DNA of 64,000 nucleotides from Stromatinia cepivora (Eukaryota > Ascomycota > Leotiomycetes > Helotiales > Sclerotiniaceae): contig RCTD01000016.1 in NCBI GenBank assembly GCA_014898415.1, forward strand, positions 1,054,001 to 1,118,000, read 5' to 3'. The position numbers were made by a program, and so were the translations under genes. The notes below the pieces were generated by a model, which was not told the origin of the DNA, ran no database searches, and saw nothing but the letters and a program-made list of their open reading frames with translations. Below are positions 23,120 through 37,214 of this stretch, in pieces. Each line of letters opens with the position of its first letter. Position 1 is the first letter of the stretch.

Positions 23120-23449
23120 TACCCCTCCCTTTGAAACTTTGTATATTCTTAAATAATCAGTGGTGCTATGGAGATATTTATTTATAAAATTCTTCGTAAT
23201 CCAAAACTTTATATTTATACACTATAGAATCGTTTTTAATTTTTTCAAGATCATCTTAAAAACTTAAATATAATTTTCTCAATTATATATATTATATCTT
23301 TTTCTATTTTATTGATTATTATAAAATTATTAATATAAAAATTGGTACCAATAACAATATCATTATATTTAGATAAATTAAAACCCATAATAATGATCTA
23401 GATTTTTCAGAATATAAATAGTAATATTCGATTAATATTTTCTCATTTT
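23120..23449. other. Flank of D1, no gene
   Basis: The first ~90 bp (CCCCTCCC, then CAGTGGTGCTATGG near 23,160) keep ordinary composition. The rest becomes AT-rich. No feature recognised. Confidence 0.4.
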
Positions 23450-25100
23450 TTTAAAATTAGTTATTGATTATCAAATTGATATATAATATCTATATATAAT
23501 ATCTTTATTTAATTTGATAATAATAATAATAATTATCTTTATTATAATTATTGAGTATATCTTCAAAGATCTATTTCTGGATTAATCCTTTTTTTCTATT
23601 TTCCTTTTCAAATTATTCGAATACAAAATTTGTAAATTTAAATATAGACATTTATTTTTGAATATATTTATAATTATTAATAATTTCAGAAAACAAAATC
23701 AATAATCTTAAATAAATATATTTTATATATAATCTATATTTTTAATTTGTTATCGAAATATATCTATAGCTTTTTGTAATAATAAATTTTGTTATTATAA
23801 ATATAATAATTCTGTATAATAATTTATAAAGTTTTTCGAATTTTTTGGACTATTTGATTATAAAAGAATTTTCAACTATTAATATCAATTATTTTATTAT
23901 AAAAGGATTTTCAATTATTAATATCAATTATTTTATTATAAAAGGATTTTCAATTATTTTATTATATCAAATTTAAAATATATTATATTGATAAATTTAT
24001 TAATAAGTTTATTTTTAAATAGTATTATTCAATCTATTACAATTAAGGAAACTTTGTTTATATAAATCTATATCAAATCTATTAACAGATAAAACAATTT
24101 ATTTCCGATTCTTCAATTATTTATTATTAGAATTAAATATATTGAATCGATCTTTTCATCAATAATTCAGTGTGTTTAAACGAATTATTTTAATCCCTTA
24201 TCGATAAACAATCCAAAAGCTATAATGAAATAAGAACTCTAATTATTATATTTGATATTAATTCAAAACCATTATTATTATAAAATATTCTAGATTCTTA
24301 TAATCAATTAAGATTTTAAACTTTTATTGAGATTCTTATAATTCCAATCATTATTTTTCTATTGATTTAATAATAATCAGTAATTCCTTATTATAGATTT
24401 CATAATTATATTTAATTATTGAATATTTCAAAAAGAAATATGTTATTAATTATGAAATATTATTATTATTATATTAAAAAAAGATTTTTTTGGAAATTTA
24501 ATTTGAATTATCTGTTTCAATAAAATCTTTTTATTATAATTGAAATAAATTAATATTGAAACTATTATAAATACTAATTGAAAACTTTCGAAAAAAATCA
24601 TATGTTCTTTTTTTTTTATATATATAAAAAGAATTTGGGTAAAAGATTGTTTAGAAAATAATAAATCTTCAAAAAATCTTTTATAAATTATTAATAGAAA
24701 TTTATAAAAGTAAAAGATTATTATAAATCTTTGATTGATGATAATTATATTGAGAAAATAATAATTATTATTTATTCTAATCTATTTTTATATTATTAAT
24801 TATAATTATTAAATGTAAATATTTTATTAAAGTTATTTCGAATTTATATTTATTGATATCAATTTATAAATCAATATTTTATAATTTCTGGATTATATTA
24901 CAAAATATATTAAAATATCCTCAAAATATATAATATAATATTTATCTAATTTATCGAATAACATATAATTAATATAATATTAAAATGATATTGATATATT
25001 ATAAAAATTAAAAGATATTATAAATAATTCAAATAATCCAAATTGAATAATAAAAACTATTTTTTATTTATTACTTTTTATAATATAAAATTTATTGAAT
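23450..25100 (-). pseudogene. Gypsy family B pol remnant, copy B1
   Basis: On the minus strand near 24,420-24,360 the block YNYEIYNKELLIIIKSIE matches the (E)CNYEIYDKELLAII block of Gypsy RNase H. It is followed in shifted frames by DYKNLEYF (TDHKNLEYF) and IVYR (IVYRPGK) near 24,290-24,180. Lower coordinates should hold integrase but are too degraded to read. The same DNA recurs as B2 (minus) and as B3 and B4 (plus). Ends are approximate. Confidence 0.7.
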
Positions 25101-25249
25101 ATAATAATAATATTTAATTATAAATATATTTTTGCATTACAAAAAGTATTTAAGATTTTTCAAACGATTGATAATAATATTATTTAATATATAATTATCT
25201 TAATAAATATGGACTTCTCTATTTGATTTAATAATAATAAAAAAGTAAT

Positions 25250-27600
25250 ATTATATAATTATAATTTTCGAATAAAATCTTTGAATGAATTATTATCGGT
25301 TTATTTATAAACAATTTCTAATTCCAAAAAAGATAAAGAATAGTTTTTGAAATATAAAAATTCTTTTTCAAATATTAATTTTACTTTGTAATCTTATACA
25401 TAACATAATAGGAATATATTTATATAATATAATAAAAAAAAAGATAATTTGTTTTGAAATTATAAAAGAAGCTTTTTTGGTTTTATTATTATTAAAAAAG
25501 TATTTGTTATTAAAGAATTTCTTAATATTTATCTCCATTATTTTTTGAAAGTATTTTGGATAATAATAATAATAAATAAAATTGTAAAGCTTTAATAGTA
25601 TTTCAATTAATATATTGATTATTTTTTTTTCTATATAATATATTTTTAAAATCTTGTTTTTGAAGAATTGAAATCATTATAGACTTGTTTAATTATTTTT
25701 ATTAAATAATTTGTTATATTTAATCTAATTTGTTTTATATAAAATATATAATTTTTATTTTATTTTATTAATAAAAAAATGTGAAACTAATAATTCGAAA
25801 TTAATAAATATCATTTATATCAGATTTTATATCTAAAATAAAATCTATTTGATTTTTTGAAATTAAAGTTAATAATAATAATAAAGATTTATTCTTCAAT
25901 ATTGATTTTGATTAATATTTATAAATAATTTTCTATATAATAAATAAAATATTAATTTAATATCATTTAAATTTGAAATAATAATGATTTATATTAAATA
26001 TCAAAATCCTATCAATTAATAATTCAAATTCGGAATTCTTTATTATTTTATAATCTTTTTTTTTGTAATTTTTCATAAATAATAACTTATAACATCTTTA
26101 TTATTATATTCAATTTTTGAAATCGATTTTAAAAAATTAAGAATTTGTTTTTTCATTTTCGATTTCGTTTTTTACAAAATGTAATTGATATTAATAAAAT
26201 CTTTTTTAAAATATAATATTTTATAAATAAAGATTTTAATTAAAAATAAAACTTTAAAAACTTTACTAATAAATAATTTCAAAAATATATTATTTATAAA
26301 TAGATTTTTAATATATATTAAAAAAAGAATTATTAGCATTTATATTAAGTTTGAAATATTATAAAAATAATAATATACAATACAACACTAAAAACCAAAA
26401 AAAAGAATCATATCCATCCAACCCACATATATATAGATTATAATATTACAATCAAAATAATCCGAAAATAATAAATACATCTTTAAAGAATTTAAGAACG
26501 GAAAACAATTAAATTTCTTTATATTATATTATTATTATATTCATTATAAAATATTGAATAATAATATTCATAATATTTCTATTACTAAATAAAAGTAAGA
26601 ATAATATAATAAAAATAATATAAGAATATTATATTATTTGATAAAAAAAATAATCAAGAAATATTTTTTTTGGAATATTTATTATTAATTAGATTAATTA
26701 TATTAAAAAAGAAAACATATATTAAAAAATATAATATTTTAAATAAATAAAGATTTATTATTTATTATATATTATATTCGTTTTATATTTCTATTATAAA
26801 GATTAAACTTTTTTTAACAATTATAAATTGAAATAAATAATAATAATATTATATTATAAAGAAATATATTAAAAATATTTTCTGAAAATATTAAAGATTT
26901 GTTTTCAATAAAGTTCTAAAATATATTGAAATATTATTATTGATAATTATTTTAATAATTGTTTTATTAGTAATTATTATAATTAATTAAATTATTGAAA
27001 TGATTTTGTTAAATTTTAAAATTATATTTGATGATTGTTTTATTGATAATTATTATAATCAATTGAATTATTAGAATAATATTATCGATTTCGATATTAT
27101 ATTTGATAATTATTATATTGATAATTATTATTACAAAAAATTCTTTTATATTTATTTATTTTTCTTAAAATATTCATTCATTTCTTTATTTTATATTTCT
27201 CAATATAATAATTATATTATTTATAAAAATCTTAAAAATCTTAAAAATATTTTTTTCCTTCGTATTTGTTTTCAAATCTTGATTATATCAAAATCTATAA
27301 AATCATTTTAAATATAAAATATTGATAATATTTATCATTGATTAGAAATTGAAATCGATTTTGAAGGATTTATACTACAATATTCGTTATTTTAATAATT
27401 TTGATTCCATATTTAGAATTTCTTTTTTTATTCTTTAATATTAATAAAATAAAATCATAAAAGTTCAAATCGTTTTTTATTAATATTTTTAATTTATTAA
27501 TATTTTTAATTTATTAATATTTTTAATTTATTAATATTTTTGGTTTTATTATTAAAAATATTGAAATATTTCAATTTTGTATAAAACAAAAAAACAAGGT
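25250..27600 (-). repeat. Repeat F, copy F5 (reverse orientation)
   Basis: The reverse complement of 25,780-25,960 aligns by eye over about 170 bp with F3 at 46,670-46,850. Further matches run to about 27,100, where tandem-like AATTATTATAATC blocks match 35,620-35,720. It probably belongs to an LTR element, but no protein domain was recognised. Confidence 0.55.
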
Positions 27601-27904
27601 TTTTTTTGGTATTTTGAATTTATTAAATTTGATTATAATTATTTTATTTGATATTGATTGATATATAAAAACTATTAAGTTTTTCTAGGAAAATATTTAT
27701 TATCATAAATTCCAAAATATTTTATATAATTCTTTATCTAATATTTTTTAATATATTTTTGTTTTTTTATTATATTATATATTTCAATAAAGAAATTATA
27801 TAGAAAAACTTTTCTTGTTTTATATTAAAAATTATAACATTATTCTCTTAATAGATTTATAAATTCAATTTTCAATTTTAATATTTATTTTATTGAATCA
27901 AAAT

Positions 27905-28041
27905 ATTTGTTTTATAAATATCTAATAAACTATACAGTACGAATTAATTATAGATCTTAAAAGGCATAGGGGATAATTACAAAGAGTGTAACGAATCCAT
28001 TGTTATTTTTAGCCCCGAAAGGGCTGGAGTCAAAGCTTGTA
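27905..28041 (+). repeat. Repeat E, copy E1, with GC-rich hairpin
   Basis: An island of C and G in the AT block. It holds a hairpin AGCCC-CGAAA-GGGCT (28011-28025) preceded by CCATTGTTATTTTT (27997-28010). It ends sharply at CAAAGCTTGTA and abuts Copia RT sequence. The same sequence occurs reversed at 62594-62770. Similarity to E2 fades leftward beyond about 27,860. Confidence 0.75.
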
Positions 28042-28079
28042 TAAAATCTTATAAAATTAAAAATAAAAATAATAAAAAT

Positions 28080-29140
28080 AATACTATTATATTAAAATTA
28101 AATAAAGTTTTATACAATTTAAAATAAGGAATTAAAATATAATATTTTATTTTAAAGAATATTTTATTTCAATTGAATTTCATTCAATTAATTATAAATG
28201 AATATATATTTTATAATTAAAATTTTCATTTAATATTAAATATATTTATCAGTAATATAATTATTATAAATTCTATAAAAGATCTAATAAAAGAATTTAT
28301 CAAAAATCTTAAAAATTATTTAGATTAAAAGATCTAAATTCCATAAAAAAAATTGGGATATTCAAATTAATAAAAAACAAGATTCTTTTGAATCATTTCC
28401 AAAAAAAATTATTAATAAATATTCAAAAGATTGAAATATAAATAATTATGATATAATTGCTATTTTTATGAAATCCAAAAATATTTTGAATATAAATTTA
28501 AAAAACAGATATTAATAATATAAAATAAAATATTATTTTTGCGATATAAAAACTAACTAGGTTTATATCTAATCCTAATCAAAATCATTTAATTGAAATA
28601 AAAAGAATATTTAAATATTTAAAAGAGATTAGATTTTTTAAAACTATATATAAAAAAGATAATAATAATTTTATAAAAAAATATAATAATACAGATTAAA
28701 TAAAAGATAAAAATGAATTAGATCGATTAAAAATTATATACTTATATATACAAATAAATTAATTGATTATAAAACTAAATTATAATTAATAACAATTCAA
28801 AATATAAATAAATCCAAATTAATTTCTATTAATTTAATTATTAAAAAGATTATATATCTTCAAAAATTATTTAAAGAATTAAATCAATATAAACAAAATA
28901 TATTTCAATTATATATTGATAATAAAATCATCATATTTATATCAGAAAACCCTATATATTATAACAAAAATAAATATATAAATACTAAATATTATTGCAT
29001 TAAAAATCTTATTAATGAAGATCTAATTCAATTAATATTATTATTTATTGATAAATAATTAATCAATGATTTCACAAAATTATTAGCAAAAATTAAATTA
29101 TTATGATTTATTGAAATAATTCAAAATTTCAATTATAAAA
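28080..29140 (+). pseudogene. Copia RT and RNase H remnant (second Copia lineage)
   Basis: RT part: KLNKVLYNLK followed by a stop (LYGLKQ) near 28,110, INEYIFYN near 28,190, and NIIIIN at the YVDDIII position near 28,240 (Asp lost). RNase H part: SKSFN- and PNQNHLIEIKRIFKYLK-like text near 28,570-28,630, then LFKELNQYKQNIFQLYIDNK near 28,870, NP near 28,945, KNKYINTKYY near 28,965 and IKNLINEDLIQL near 29,005. These match the (E)DN, NP and (R)(S/T)KHIDIxYHxIR blocks. It is plus-strand, opposite to the Copia at 10-15 kb, and too different from it to be the same family. The 5' half is missing: it begins inside RT next to E1. A purine run near 29,580 (AAAGAAGGG) may be the polypurine tract. Confidence 0.78.
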
Positions 29141-29599
29141 ACTTTTTTTAATCATTGTAATATTTAAAGGTCTATATATATATTAATATTATATATAATA
29201 TATAATATAACTGAAAAAAGAATTATATTTTAATTATATTTTTTAATAATATATTATTTCATTTGAAATTATATTGATAATTTATTTCAATTCATTTCGA
29301 ATCTTCGAAATATATTATATATATATAAAATATACTAAAAGTATTGAATAATCAAAAACATATATATATATATAATTGAATTCAATCAAATATTCGAAAA
29401 CATACATTACCTCAAAACTGAAAACGATTAATTGATTATTTATAATTAATGAAATTGAAAATAATTTATAATATAAAAACAGATTAAATTTATATAAAGA
29501 ATCTTTATTCGATGAATATAAAAGTATAATGAAAAAGTTATATTATTCTCATATATTAAAGAATCAAGAAAAAGTATAAAGAAGGGTTATAGATCCTAG

Positions 29600-29990
29600 A
29601 TTAGAAAGTTTTTGATTCTGTAGTTTAATTCACTATCTATTATATATATAATATCATTATAATATCCACTTTCATTATAATAACCTTATATTTGCTTATT
29701 CCTGTATAGCTTACGAGCCATTGCTTCCTTATATTTAAGGCCCCTCATCATTTATTCGTGACCTTCAATATAAAATAAAAGGATCGTATTCAAATAATTC
29801 TATAAAGTTTATTATAAACTTATATCCACCAAATACAAATCAATATTATTACTACTACTATTAATTTAATAACCCCTAATTTAATACATCTCTATACCCT
29901 TCAAAAAGTTTCAGGATATAAATAAACCTTAAGCTTATATCCGCCAGATGCAAATCAATACTACTACTAACTACTATTACTACTAGAATG
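29600..29990. repeat. Partly unmutated segment with an imperfect direct duplication
   Basis: Composition is closer to normal here (AAGGCCCC near 29,740, GTGACC near 29,760). The unit CTTATATCC-CC(A/G)AAT/GATG-CAAATCAATA followed by TACTACTACT occurs at about 29,819-29,866 and again at about 29,935-29,985, roughly 116 bp apart. It follows the Copia remnant and a purine tract, so it may be that element's 3' LTR, but exact ends were not found. Confidence 0.45.
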
Positions 29991-29999
29991 AATTTAAAT

Positions 30000-31930
30000 A
30001 TTTATTTGATTATTGATATTAAAAAATAAAAATAAAAAATCCAGATATAGAATTAAAATTATAAAAACAATAAATAATATAATATCATTTTTTCGAAATC
30101 TATTTTTAATTAATATTATTGAATTCAATTAATATTATTAATTTAAAATAATTTTATAGATTTCGATTTTATTAGATTTTATAAATAAAAACAAATTTTT
30201 GTTTTAAAAGTTTTAAAGCTTTTATTATTATTATAAATTTTTTGATTATTTTATTAAGAATTGTAAAGCAAAAAAATGAATTAATATATTGAAAAATTCA
30301 AATAATAATAAAGATATTATAATATCAATAAAGATTATTAAATTTATTATTATTTTTGTTATCTAAATAATTACAATAATTATCGATAAGATCCCTAATA
30401 AAATATAAATTATCAAAAAAATCTTTAATAGAATATAAATTATCAAAAGGATTTTTGATAAAATATATATCAATAAAATATTTATATATTTATTAAAATA
30501 ATCTTTAATAATATTTTAATATATTTTATATTTTTATCAAAAAAAGATTATTAATATTTTTTGAAAATATATTCAATATATTTTTATATAATAAAATATT
30601 ATTATTATTTATTTCAATTGAAAATTATTAAAAAAATATTTAATCTTTATAATAAATCGTTTATAAAGATTATTTAAAAATATAAAATAAATATCATTAT
30701 TCTTTAATATATTTATAATCTTTAATTTATTGTGATTATATATATCATTATAATTTACATATAAATTAAATAAATATAATACTTTTTTTCAACTTTTAAT
30801 CTATTATTTTTTATTAAAATTTTCTTAATGAACAAAATCTTAAATTAAATTTTGAATAAAATATTATAATCAAAATAATATCGAATCCAAATTCTTTAAA
30901 ATTATTTTGAAATTTATTGTAAAATAGAATAACAATAAATATAGATTATTTTTATAAAAAATATTAAAAATAGAAATTATAGGTTTTTTTAAAAATTAAA
31001 ACCAAATTATTAATTAAAAAGATTTTAAACTTCAATATAAATCATTATTATATGAAAAATTATAATTATAAATGATAAATATATAATTTATTTCGAATTT
31101 ATATAAAAGGTTATGGGTAATTATGAGTCTTAAACATAATTAAAAAACAAATTTTTGTTATTATTATCAATTCTAATATAAAGAATATAATCTGATTCAA
31201 TTTGTACTCAATTCTTTCATATAAATAATATTTATTAATTTCAAATTATAAATTTTATTTTTATTATTTATAAAATAAAATAAAATCTACATATTTTATA
31301 TCAAAAAGTTTAATTAAATATAAAAGATTATCTATTAAAAATATTTCAAAAAAACAATAATAATTCTTTTATTATAAAAATAGAATTTCATAATTCAAAT
31401 CTTTTAAAAATTTTAAAATTTTATTTATAATTATTATCAATTTAATATGAAAGGATTTCTTCTAAAAAATGTTTATTTAATAGTAGTAGTAAGGTTTAAA
31501 AACGATTTTCTTTTTGATTTCAAAACAAATTTTTTATTCTTCTTTTATATTATTATATTAATATAACCTTTTTCTATATTATATTTAAAATTACAAAATA
31601 AAATCATTATTTAAAAAAAATCTTCTTATTTTAGGAATTATCCTTTATTTTTAATAATCAAATCCAATAAAAGAATCTGAATTTATTAAAACTACTATAA
31701 ATTGAATAATATTATTATCAAAAATCGATATTGATTATTAATTATTCCAGAAATTCTGTATATATTTTATAATATTAAGATTTATACAAAATTTAATATA
31801 AATTCTTATCAAAATGTTATTTAATATTATTATTTATACTAATTATTATAGAAAATAACTTTTTAGATTGTGAATTCGAAGAATTCCTAAAACATTTATT
31901 ATATTTCAAAAGAAAAAAAAAGAAAACCTT
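30000..31930 (+). repeat. Repeat F, copy F1
   Basis: Direct-orientation match to F2, F3 and F4. Examples are the block around 30,645 (ATAAATCGTTTATAAAG) with 53,638, and AATATAAATCATTATTATAT at 31,034 with 46,597 and 54,315. It is C-rich over G on the plus strand, like the other direct copies. No domain recognised in either direction. Confidence 0.6.
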
Positions 31931-32009
31931 CGAATCCATAATCTGAATTTTCTTTCCGCGGCGGCTAGTAATTTTTTCTATTGGATAAAAATATAATATA
32001 GAATTTTTT

Positions 32010-32016
<7 letters not shown>

Positions 32017-32042
<26 letters not shown>
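32017..32042. repeat. (TA)n microsatellite
   Basis: Uninterrupted alternating AT, about 13 units. A short CGCGGCGGC island lies about 60 bp upstream (31,958-31,966). Confidence 0.9.
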
Positions 32043-32046
<4 letters not shown>

Positions 32047-32084
32047 TTTTCAATTGATTATATTCATTCTAAATTGTTAGTTTT

Positions 32085-32340
32085 TATAAATATAAAAGTA
32101 GTAAATTAATTGTTTTGGCTATAAATTTGAAAAGGAGTTGGCGTGGACTATAAGTTATACTTTCATTCTATATTTTGCTTGCTTTTCTGGCATTCGTGTA
32201 TTTACCCTACACTATATATTATCGATTGATTGACTCTTTTATTCTTGCCCCTTAAATTATCATCCAGTTGGTACATATAAGATGGGCAAGGTAGATGATC
32301 CGATGGCAGTATTTGACGAGAAACTAATAATAAATCAGTT
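32085..32340 (+). other. Island of unmutated sequence, possible 5' end of a lost gene
   Basis: About 250 bp keep ordinary composition between RIP-saturated repeats. The plus strand has pyrimidine-rich, promoter/leader-like sequence and then ATG at 32282 opening a 25-codon frame (MGKVDDPMAVFDEK) to TAG at 32357-32359. The last residues already fall in AT-rich DNA. It may be the first exon of a gene interrupted by a repeat, or the unmutated end of an LTR. No TG-CA ends or target duplication found. Confidence 0.3.
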
Positions 32341-32349
32341 TTCTTTAAA

Positions 32350-34950
32350 TATAATTTAGAATATTTTATTAAAATCTTTTTATTTCTTTTTAAATTTATT
32401 TTTATTATAATTATTTAAGATATTTTCGAATATTTATTTCTATATTAATGCAATTTCGTTATTGTCTTTTTCAAATATTTTATTATAATTCATAATGAAT
32501 TTTAAGTTCATCAATTATTATTTATTTCAGAAAAATAATTAATATATATATTAATATCAAAAATGAATAATTAAAAATAATAAAATTTATATATTTTTGA
32601 ATAATTAAATTGAATTAATTATATATATACATATATATTTATAATGCTATATGAATCAATTTATTTGTTATTAAATTTCTTTATTTTAGAAATTATTTTT
32701 AAATTTTTTATATTTATTTATATTTTTTGTTTTATAATGTATTATAATAAATCAGATTGTTAATAATTTATATATTCTTTATAATTCATTTTATTTTTAT
32801 TTAATAAATATATATGATTATTTTGAAATTTGTTTTATTCAATTTAATTTTTAATTTTTTTGAAAAATTTATATTTCTGGATTATTATTATATTCCAAAA
32901 AAAATTGGTTTGGTTTTATATTTATATAAAAATTGAAATTATAATTTATAAAGAATAGAAAATAATCAATAATTTCTGAAATTATATTATTAAATACAAA
33001 TTCAATTAATAAAAATTATTTTATTCAATTATTTCAATAAAAGTTCATAAACGTTCAAAAATATCATTTTAAAATTAAATTGATTTGTTTTATTTGTTTA
33101 TTGATTTATAAATATAAGATTAACAAATATTTCAAAATGATTTTTAATCTTTTGGAAAGTTATAATTCAAATCCTGAAATAAATTGTATATTTTAATCGA
33201 AAATAATATTATTTAATAAATTATAATATATTTATATTTGATTAGTAAATATATTAATTAATTCTTTTATAATTAAAGATTTTATTTTTATAAAACATTT
33301 TATTTTTACAAATTTATACATAATTAAGAATATATATTTATATATAATATCAAAATATTTATCATTTAATAATAATATAATATAATCGATCAAAATATCA
33401 AATTAAATTCAAAAAGAAATTAATAAAGATTTCAGAAATTTTGAAAAAATAAATTTCGATGATTTTATTTAAATATAAAATTCATATAAAAACCAATTTT
33501 TTGATATCTATTTAATCATCAATAATTATAAAAAACAAAATTGATAATTTTAATACAATCTAAATATCTATTTGAATTAAATAAATAAATTCGATATATA
33601 ATCTAGATTTTGAATTTATTATTAAAATAAATCCAAAGTTTTTTTAATAATAGATCTTTTTATTTGAATATAAGAATTTTATATAATTATCTATAAAATT
33701 TTTTTAAATTTTTTAATTATTTAATAATAAATAGATTTTCGAATTTGAGAATATATTATTTTATTATATCAAATCTTATATAAATAATATTATTAATTTC
33801 ATTAATCAATTTATTTTCGAATAATATTATCAAATCTATAAGAATTAACAATATTTGATCTATCAATTCTTTATATAATTAATTTTATATCGAATTTATT
33901 AAATAATAAAATTATATATTCTTTATTTTTTAAATATTCATTATTTAAATCAAATATATCAAAACAATCTTTATAATATCGATTTAAAATATCTTAACGA
34001 ATTGTTTTGATTTTTGATTAATAAATAATATAGAAATTATATTGAAATAAAAACTCTCATTATTATATTTATTATTGATTTAATAATAATTAATAATTCT
34101 TTATTATAGATTTTATAATTATATTCAATTACAAAATATTTTATATAAAAGCATATAATAAATTTCAAATTATTATCATTATTATATTGAAATAAAATAA
34201 ATCCCTTTCAAGATCCAATCAAAATGTCGATTTTCAATATTGTTTTCTTGTTATAATTAAAATAAATTAGAATTAATATATTTATAAAAATGTTTTTTGG
34301 ATTTTTAAAAACAATAATATATATTTTATTTTATTATGAAATTAAATTTTTTTTTGAAAGATTATTCAAAGATTAATGAATTTTTGAAAAATCGGTTATA
34401 AATTTAAAATAAAAATTTATAAAATCCAAAAACTATTATTGATTTTTAATAAACAACAATTATTCCTAAAAAATAATTATAATAATTTTGTTTTGATTTA
34501 TTTTTAATTTTTTTATTATCTTGATTAATCCTAAATACTTCTTTGAGATTATTTTGAATTTATATTTATTAATGTCGATTTATAAATCGATATTTTATAA
34601 TTTCTAGATTATATTATAAATATAATTTTGATATTTCTTTTTTATTTATAAAATATATAGAAATATTAATGAAATAAATAATATAATATTTATTTAATTT
34701 AATTTATTAAATAAAGTATAATTAATATAATATTAAAACGATATTAATATATTATAAAAATCAAAAGGTATAATAAAAAATTTAAATAATCTAAATTGGA
34801 TAATAAAAATAAATTTTTATTTATTACTTTTTATAATATAAAATTTGTTGAAAATAATAATAATATTGAATTTTATATAGATTTTAATATAAAATAAAAA
34901 AAGTAATTTATATAATTTTTTAATAGAAAAATATAATATAATATAAATAA
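32350..34950 (-). pseudogene. Gypsy family B pol remnant, copy B2
   Basis: On the minus strand, IEYNYKIYNKELLIIIKSI lies near 34,130-34,070, the same RNase H block as B1. The stretch 33,540-33,720 is the reverse complement of B3 at about 48,790-48,900, and 34,790-34,860 matches 25,050-25,120 of B1. Many stops. It ends where repeat F2 begins in the opposite orientation. Confidence 0.68.
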
Positions 34951-34959
34951 TAAAAAGAT

Positions 34960-36632
34960 ATAGAAGGAATTATATAGAATATTTTAAATTTATAATAAAT
35001 ATTTTTCTAAAAAAATTTGATAATTTTTATATATCAATTGATATTAAACAAAAAACAATAATTAAATTCGATAAATTCAAAATATATAAAAAAAAACTTT
35101 ATTTCTTTTATTTTATATATCATTAAAATATTTAAATATTCTTAATAATAAATTTTTTGGAAAAATAATCCTTATAATAAAACAAAAAATTATAAATAAA
35201 TTAAAGATATTAATAAAAAAACAATTAGAATTTTTATAATTTTATTAATATTAAAAAATAGAAAAGGAAATTTCAAATATAAAATTAAAATTATTATTAT
35301 AATAAATATTATAATATAAACTCTTTAAAATCAATTTCAATTTATAATCAATAACAAATATTATTTATATTATATATTTAAAATGATTCTATAAATTGTA
35401 ATATAATTAGAATTTGAAAACAATTATAAAAAGAATAAAAGTATCTTTAAGATTTTTATCATTTTTATAAATAATATAATTATTATATTTAAGGATATAA
35501 AATAAAAAAACAAATTAATATTTTAAAGAATATAAACAAATATAAAAAGAATCTTTATAATAATAATCCTTAATATAATGATCATTAAATATAATATTGA
35601 AATCAATAATATTATTTTAATAATCTAATTAATTATAATAATTATTAATAAGATAATCATCAAATTCAATTTCAAATTCAATAATATTATTCTAATAATT
35701 CAATTAATTGTAATAATTATCAAGAATGATACTTTAATATATTTTATAATTTTGTTGAAAACGAATTCTTGATATTGTCAAAAAATACTTTCAATATATC
35801 TTTTACTAATAAAATATCTTTATTATTTATTTTACAAATATAAAAAAAAATTGGATTTTATAATAAATTATTTATAAAGATTATCAAAGGATATAAAATA
35901 AATATAATATATAATAGATAATAAAAACTTTTATAATTTAAATTTATAAATAACAAATCTTCATTTATTCAAATTATTATATTTTTATTATATGTTTTTC
36001 TTTTAATATAATCAATTTAATTAATAATAAAGATTTTAGAAATGTATTTATTGATTATTTCTTTATTAAATAAAATAATATATTTATATTACTTTTATTA
36101 TATTATTATAAATTGTATTCTATAAAAAAATACAAAAACAAAAATTATAAAATAATAAAGAATTTCGAAATTGATTTGTTAATCAATAAAATTCTAATAT
36201 TTAATATAAACTATTATTATATAAAAATTTATAATAAGAAAATGTTATTTCAAATTCAAATAATATTAAATAAATATTTTATTCATAATAAATCTACATA
36301 AAATATTATCAATTAATATCATTTAAAATCAATATCAAAAAACAAATCTTTATCATTATTATTATTAATTCCAATTTTGAAAAAACAAATAAACCCTATT
36401 TTTAATATAAAATCCAATTCGAATTGACAATTTTATTTTTTATTAATAAAATAAAATAAAAATTTTATATTTTAAATAAAAAGAATTAAATTAAATATAA
36501 AAAATTGTTGAATAAAAATATTTAAATAAATAACAATTTTAACTTTTCAAAAACAAGATTTTAAAGATACATTATATAAAAAAACTTTATTAATATATTA
36601 ATAAAAGTTTGTTTAAAATTCTATAATTTTGC

Positions 36633-36667
<35 letters not shown>

Positions 36668-37200
36668 TAAAATACCTTTGAAAAATAATAAAAATAAATA
36701 TTAAGAAATTCTTTAACGAAAAATTCCTTTTTAATAATAACAAAGTTAAAAAAAAACTATTTTTAAAATTTCAAAATAAACTATTTGTTTTTTTATTATA
36801 TTGTATAAACAAATATACTTTTATTATATCAAATATAAAATTACAAAATAAAATTAATATTTAGAAAAAAGTTTTTGTATTTTAAGAATTATTCTTTATT
36901 CTTTTTCGAATTAAAAATAATATATAAATAAATCAATGATAATTTATGTAAAGTTTTATCTAGGAATTAAAATTATATAATATTATTCTATTATTTTTTA
37001 TTATCAAATTTAATCAAAAAATCTATTTTTCTTAAAATTATTATAAATTAAATAATATTATTATTAAGAATCGATACTTTTTATCAATCATTTAAAAAAC
37101 TTTTCAATATTTTTTGTAATATTACCTTTTTTAATAAATCTATAAATCTAATTTCCAATCTTGATATTTATCTTATTAAATCAAAATTCTTTTCAATTTA
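34960..37200 (+). repeat. Repeat F, copy F2
   Basis: Direct match to F1, F3 and F4, for example 36,355-36,430 (TTATTAATTCCAATTTTGAAA) with 46,750-46,820. A (TTA)n run lies at 36,633-36,667. The 62-codon ORF at 36113-36301 has no counterpart in the other copies and is not taken as a gene. Confidence 0.6.
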
Positions 37201-37214
37201 TTAAAATTAATAGA

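Noticed and set aside
36113..36301. 62-codon ORF in repeat F2
   Set aside because: Not open in the other F copies; Lys/Asn/Ile-rich chance frame in AT DNA.
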